DNA of 40,187 nucleotides from Candidatus Heimdallarchaeota archaeon. Its GTDB lineage: Archaea > Asgardarchaeota > Heimdallarchaeia > Heimdallarchaeales > Heimdallarchaeaceae. Numbering within the stretch: position 1 is the first letter of the stretch; every line of letters starts with the position of its first letter. The DNA lies in the NCBI GenBank assembly GCA_023270155.1, contig JAGLTB010000118.1, positions 1-40,187 on the forward strand, written 5' to 3'. The position numbers and the translations under genes were made by a program. The notes under the pieces are model-generated. The model ran no database searches and had not been told where the DNA came from. It saw nothing but the letters and a program-made list of their open reading frames with translations. Shown one piece after another: positions 36,958 to 40,187 of this stretch.

Positions 36958-38034
36958 ATGAAGCTTATACACATAGAAACAATCATAAAGGATTCACAAT
37001 CTCTCTTATTAGGAAAGGGTCAATATTTGTCATTACGAGGTTACATTATCCGCAGAGTTCTATACATAGTACCTTTGATGTTAGGCATCACTCTGATGAA
37101 TTTCACTCTAATCAATATCTCACCAGGTGATCCAGTTATCATCAGACTTGGGCTAATTCATTGCGAATCAGAAGACTGCTATAATCGAGCGTATAACAGG
37201 GAAGCTATAAAGATGGGTTTACTGGATGAAACTTTGTATACTGTTCCTTGGTACACCAGATATTTCGACTTTGTGAGTGATTTATTACGATTCGATTTTG
37301 GAGATAGCTGGTATTATACAAAAGCAGGTAATGGAATACCAATAACCAAAATACTTGAAGATCATTTATTCTATAGCATTATACTCAATATAATCTCGTT
37401 TATTGTTTCTCTAGTATTATCAACTGCAATAGGAGTGGTTTCAGCAACCAGGATGAAATCCTTTTGGGATAGATCATTAACTATAGCAATGCTACTTGGA
37501 TATTCAATGCCTCTATTTTGGATAGCAAAGCTCCTAATGCTAGGATCTTACCAATTGTTCAATTTCACGGGGGTAACAAATAAGGATGCCTTTGTAAAAC
37601 CACTAATGCTAAATGGACAATTCTACAAATATCTGATTTTACCGACACTAGCGTTAACTCTAGGGCACCTTGTGTTTATGGCAAGACTAATGCGTTCGCA
37701 ACTTCTTGAGATTTTAAGACAGGATTATGTTGTAACAGCGAAAGCGAAAGGAGTATCAAAACGGGGAGTGGTATACAAGCATGCATTTAGAAATGGTCTG
37801 TTGCCCATTGTCACCATAATAGGCAACTCACTACCAGGATTACTGGGGGGGTCAGTTATGATCGAACGAGTCTTTGGTTGGCCTGGGATTGGAACTTACT
37901 TCCTTAATGCGGCGCTTTTTAGGGATTATCCTTTTATGATGGCTACGAATACGATCTTTCCATTTTTATTCCTAATTGCTAGGTTACTTACGGATATCAC
38001 GTATGTCTTTATCGACCCGAGAATTAAGTACTAA
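36958..38034 (+). CDS. OppB/DppB-type peptide ABC transporter permease (orphan)
   Basis: YIIRRVLYIVPLMLGITLMNFTLINISPGDPV; LMRSQLLEILRQDYVVTAKAKGVSKRGVVYKHAFRNGLLPIVTIIGNSLPGLLGGSVMIERVFGWPGIG. Confidence 0.9.
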   Translation: MKLIHIETIIKDSQSLLLGKGQYLSLRGYIIRRVLYIVPLMLGITLMNFTLINISPGDPVIIRLGLIHCESEDCYNRAYNREAIKMGLLDETLYTVPWYTRYFDFVSDLLRFDFGDSWYYTKAGNGIPITKILEDHLFYSIILNIISFIVSLVLSTAIGVVSATRMKSFWDRSLTIAMLLGYSMPLFWIAKLLMLGSYQLFNFTGVTNKDAFVKPLMLNGQFYKYLILPTLALTLGHLVFMARLMRSQLLEILRQDYVVTAKAKGVSKRGVVYKHAFRNGLLPIVTIIGNSLPGLLGGSVMIERVFGWPGIGTYFLNAALFRDYPFMMATNTIFPFLFLIARLLTDITYVFIDPRIKY

Positions 38035-38040
38035 TCCTTA

Positions 38041-38068
38041 ATTTTTTCTATTTTTCTTTTGTATTTTT
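38041..38068 (+). terminator. T-rich terminator after the permease gene
   Basis: attttttctatttttcttttgtattttt directly downstream of stop at 38034. Confidence 0.4.
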
Positions 38069-38127
38069 AATAATAAAAAGTATCAAAAAATTAAAATTGA
38101 GGAAATTTTAACCACTTTAATGTAATC

Positions 38128-39840
38128 ATGAATATGAGCATTGGTAAATTGTTTAAAATGTTCTTACTTCCTTTCTTATGGATAGGAGGTATAGTTCTCT
38201 ATCTTGCTGTTGTACTTGCTAAATTCATCTTTCAGATCTATGAGATTCTTATCCCTCGAGGTTTACGTGAGCTTGTTCCCATTCTTAATCTCTGGAGAAA
38301 ATACCTGGTTTATATTTCCAACTTATTTTCTAGTAGTGAGAAAATGGAAATGATTAAGATTGAGGAGGAAATTGATGAATTAATTATCCGAGAGGATCGA
38401 ATAAATAAAGCATATCCTATCCAAAGAGGGGTTGGTGAAACCTATGATCATGTTCTCATCATAGTTGTTATTATTGTAGCTTCTCTGGTTTTAATTCAAA
38501 GCCAAACAACCAACTTTGATGCTCTATTAGATGCTATAACCAACAGATTTGAATTCTTCCAAAGACTTGGTGAAACTGCTCGATGGTTGCTACTCGCTGT
38601 AATCGCAATTATTGGTTCTACTGTTATGGGTATTCTTTCTTTTATTGCTACTATCACTGGTCCTATTTACAGTTTATTCCACAAATCAAGCTTAAGAATG
38701 GTCAAAATTGGTGCTTACAGATTTGCTTCAATTTATCAGAAAGTTGAGGATCTTTTTGCTCTTCCGTATCTAGCAAGCAAGGCAAGTTTCTCATTTTTTG
38801 ATGCACCCCCTATATCGCAGGAAACGTATGAGGAGTTTAAAATTGACCTAATAGGTGATTTGAAGAATCTGAGAAGAAGATTTACTAATATTCTAAATTT
38901 GGATCCTACATCTTTGTCAGACAAAGCCAAAGAGGTTTATCGAAGATTTCTCTCATCTAAAACAGAAGATCGTTTGGATATGACTCAAATTGAAGATTAT
39001 ATTTCACGTGCCTTTGCTCTTGAAATATGGCAAAAAGAGACATCTATGATACCTTGGCTAAAAGAACCTGGATTGGGTGCTTTTTCAAAAAAACACAATC
39101 TCTCTTACAGAGAAGCTAAGCAAACTTTTGATTTTGTTACTGTAAAACTCAAAGATAAATTCGTCTCCAAACCATTCTACAGTTCAATTTTACTTACAGG
39201 TGCACTGAAAGGTGTAATGGCAGTAGAAAATCGTTATGATATGCCGATGAGTGATATTGAATACAATCAGTTAGCTTTCTCTTTAGCACTTGGAGCTCAA
39301 AGATATATCTTGGATCACTTCACAAAACCCAAATTCAAACGAAGCTTAAGAATCAAATTACGAAATCTTTCTTATGGATTAGTGGTTCCTTACATAGAAC
39401 TCTTCGATGCCTTCGTATCTTATGGAAAACATATAGGAAGTCATCTGAAAAGAAGATTCGCTAAAGGATGGGGTAAAAGAGCTGGTTTATTTCTTGGAAC
39501 AAGATTTGCTGAAATTCAAAAGGGATTATTTTCTATTCTTTTGGAAGAAGATGAAAAGAAAGATAAAAAAGAGAAACAAAATTTAGCAGAAGCAAAAGAA
39601 GTTCTTAAGATGCTCTGGAAAGCTTTCTTATTTTTATTCAAAGTTATCCTTGCTCTACCTTTAAGTGTCTGGTATATGCTTAAGTTATTCTTCCAAATAT
39701 TCGTTAGCATCTGGAGATATAATCAACCAGAAGCTAAAAAGAAAAGGAATTTTGAAAAGGATTTAGCCAAAGAGACAATGGTTGCTATGTACGATGAAAT
39801 ATATTCAAAATTGGTTTTAGAAACTTACTACTATACTTGA
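38128..39840 (+). CDS. Large multi-TM protein of unknown function, paralogue of 20654-22483
   Basis: KAYPIQR, GAYRFASIYQ, SFSFFDAPPISQETYEEFKIDL, TGALKGV...SDIEYNQLAFSLALGAQRYILD, NFEKDLAKETMVAMYDEIYSKL shared with 20654-22483. Confidence 0.85.
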   Translation: MNMSIGKLFKMFLLPFLWIGGIVLYLAVVLAKFIFQIYEILIPRGLRELVPILNLWRKYLVYISNLFSSSEKMEMIKIEEEIDELIIREDRINKAYPIQRGVGETYDHVLIIVVIIVASLVLIQSQTTNFDALLDAITNRFEFFQRLGETARWLLLAVIAIIGSTVMGILSFIATITGPIYSLFHKSSLRMVKIGAYRFASIYQKVEDLFALPYLASKASFSFFDAPPISQETYEEFKIDLIGDLKNLRRRFTNILNLDPTSLSDKAKEVYRRFLSSKTEDRLDMTQIEDYISRAFALEIWQKETSMIPWLKEPGLGAFSKKHNLSYREAKQTFDFVTVKLKDKFVSKPFYSSILLTGALKGVMAVENRYDMPMSDIEYNQLAFSLALGAQRYILDHFTKPKFKRSLRIKLRNLSYGLVVPYIELFDAFVSYGKHIGSHLKRRFAKGWGKRAGLFLGTRFAEIQKGLFSILLEEDEKKDKKEKQNLAEAKEVLKMLWKAFLFLFKVILALPLSVWYMLKLFFQIFVSIWRYNQPEAKKKRNFEKDLAKETMVAMYDEIYSKLVLETYYYT

Positions 39841-39870
39841 GAACTAAAATTTATGATGTGTTGTTGTCAT

Positions 39871-39887
39871 CTTGTCATATTGACAAG
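39871..39887. other. Hairpin CTTGTCA-TAT-TGACAAG, candidate right-end/omega-RNA structure
   Basis: Perfect 7-bp stem with 3-nt loop 28 nt beyond the TnpB stop codon. Confidence 0.5.
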
Positions 39888-39914
39888 AAAGTTTAATATC
39901 TTTCTTAGAGTTCA

Positions 39915-40187
39915 TCATATAGAGCAAGGAAGCTGTTCTATACTCACTCTTAGTGGATACATCACGTATCCTCCTACCCCGTTCGCTGTGCGCTTAGGCA
40001 AAGCTTTCGGATCGCTTTTAACTAGAACATTGTAAGCTGCATTTACATCAGCATTGATCATATGTCCTTGGGCAGTTCTAAATAACCCTCGATGAATTCT
40101 TTTACCAGCATACTTCTGATGAAATTGGGGGAATTCATTATCAAGAAAACTGCATTTAGAAGTATATTCTTCAGGGATTGTTTCCAC
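39915..40187 (-). mobile_element. tnpB: IS200/IS605-type TnpB (OrfB), C-terminal fragment truncated by window edge
   Basis: EEYTSKCSFLDNEFPQFHQKYAGKRIHRGLFRTAQGHMINADVNAAYNVLVK is the TnpB zinc-finger/RuvC-III region (NADVNAAYN). Confidence 0.9.

Noticed and set aside
39853-40035. Plus-strand 60-aa ORF opposite tnpB
   Set aside because: Antisense to the clear TnpB C-terminus.
1-40187. CRISPR arrays, rRNA or tRNA genes
   Set aside because: No regularly spaced repeats, rRNA-like blocks or cloverleaf-like GC-rich segments were recognised; a tRNAscan/Infernal run would be needed to be certain.

Overview
This is a low-GC window of about 40 kb that looks archaeal, possibly Asgard-like (lineage is inference only). 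Support includes TATA-like boxes about 24-26 nt upstream of several ATGs, a ThiR-type HTH-ThiN regulator, a DUF996-like membrane protein, an archaemetzincin homologue, a membrane-anchored winged-helix protein and an RNase III. The gene content is mostly ordinary metabolism and transport: TldD N-terminus (left edge), a frameshifted MFS transporter, DsrE-like, isochorismatase-like hydrolase, Sua5/YrdC, SDR, aldo/keto reductase, lone E2 acyltransferase, EamA transporter, solitary N6-DNA methyltransferase, YkgJ-like Fe/Zn-chelating protein, dipeptidase M19, PhoU/RCK_C protein, alpha/beta hydrolase, orphan OppB-type permease and a TnpB C-terminus (right edge). The most interesting items are: (1) an archaemetzincin homologue in which all three zinc-binding His and the catalytic Glu are replaced while the structural Cys are kept; (2) a ThiR-thiBPQ locus that runs with a 4-bp overlap into a ChoK/APH-family kinase, a candidate thiamine kinase, plus a candidate operator; (3) two divergent paralogues of a large membrane protein family sharing 'FFDAPPIS-ETYEEFK-DL'; (4) a two-fold repeated diheme-like 4-TM protein (H-X13-H twice) fused to a large unknown extracytosolic domain; (5) three GTGACCA iterons at 11/22-bp spacing ahead of a small uncharacterised operon; (6) a TnpB 3' end with nested hairpins consistent with an omega-RNA/right end. 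No CRISPR array, rRNA or tRNA was recognised by eye.
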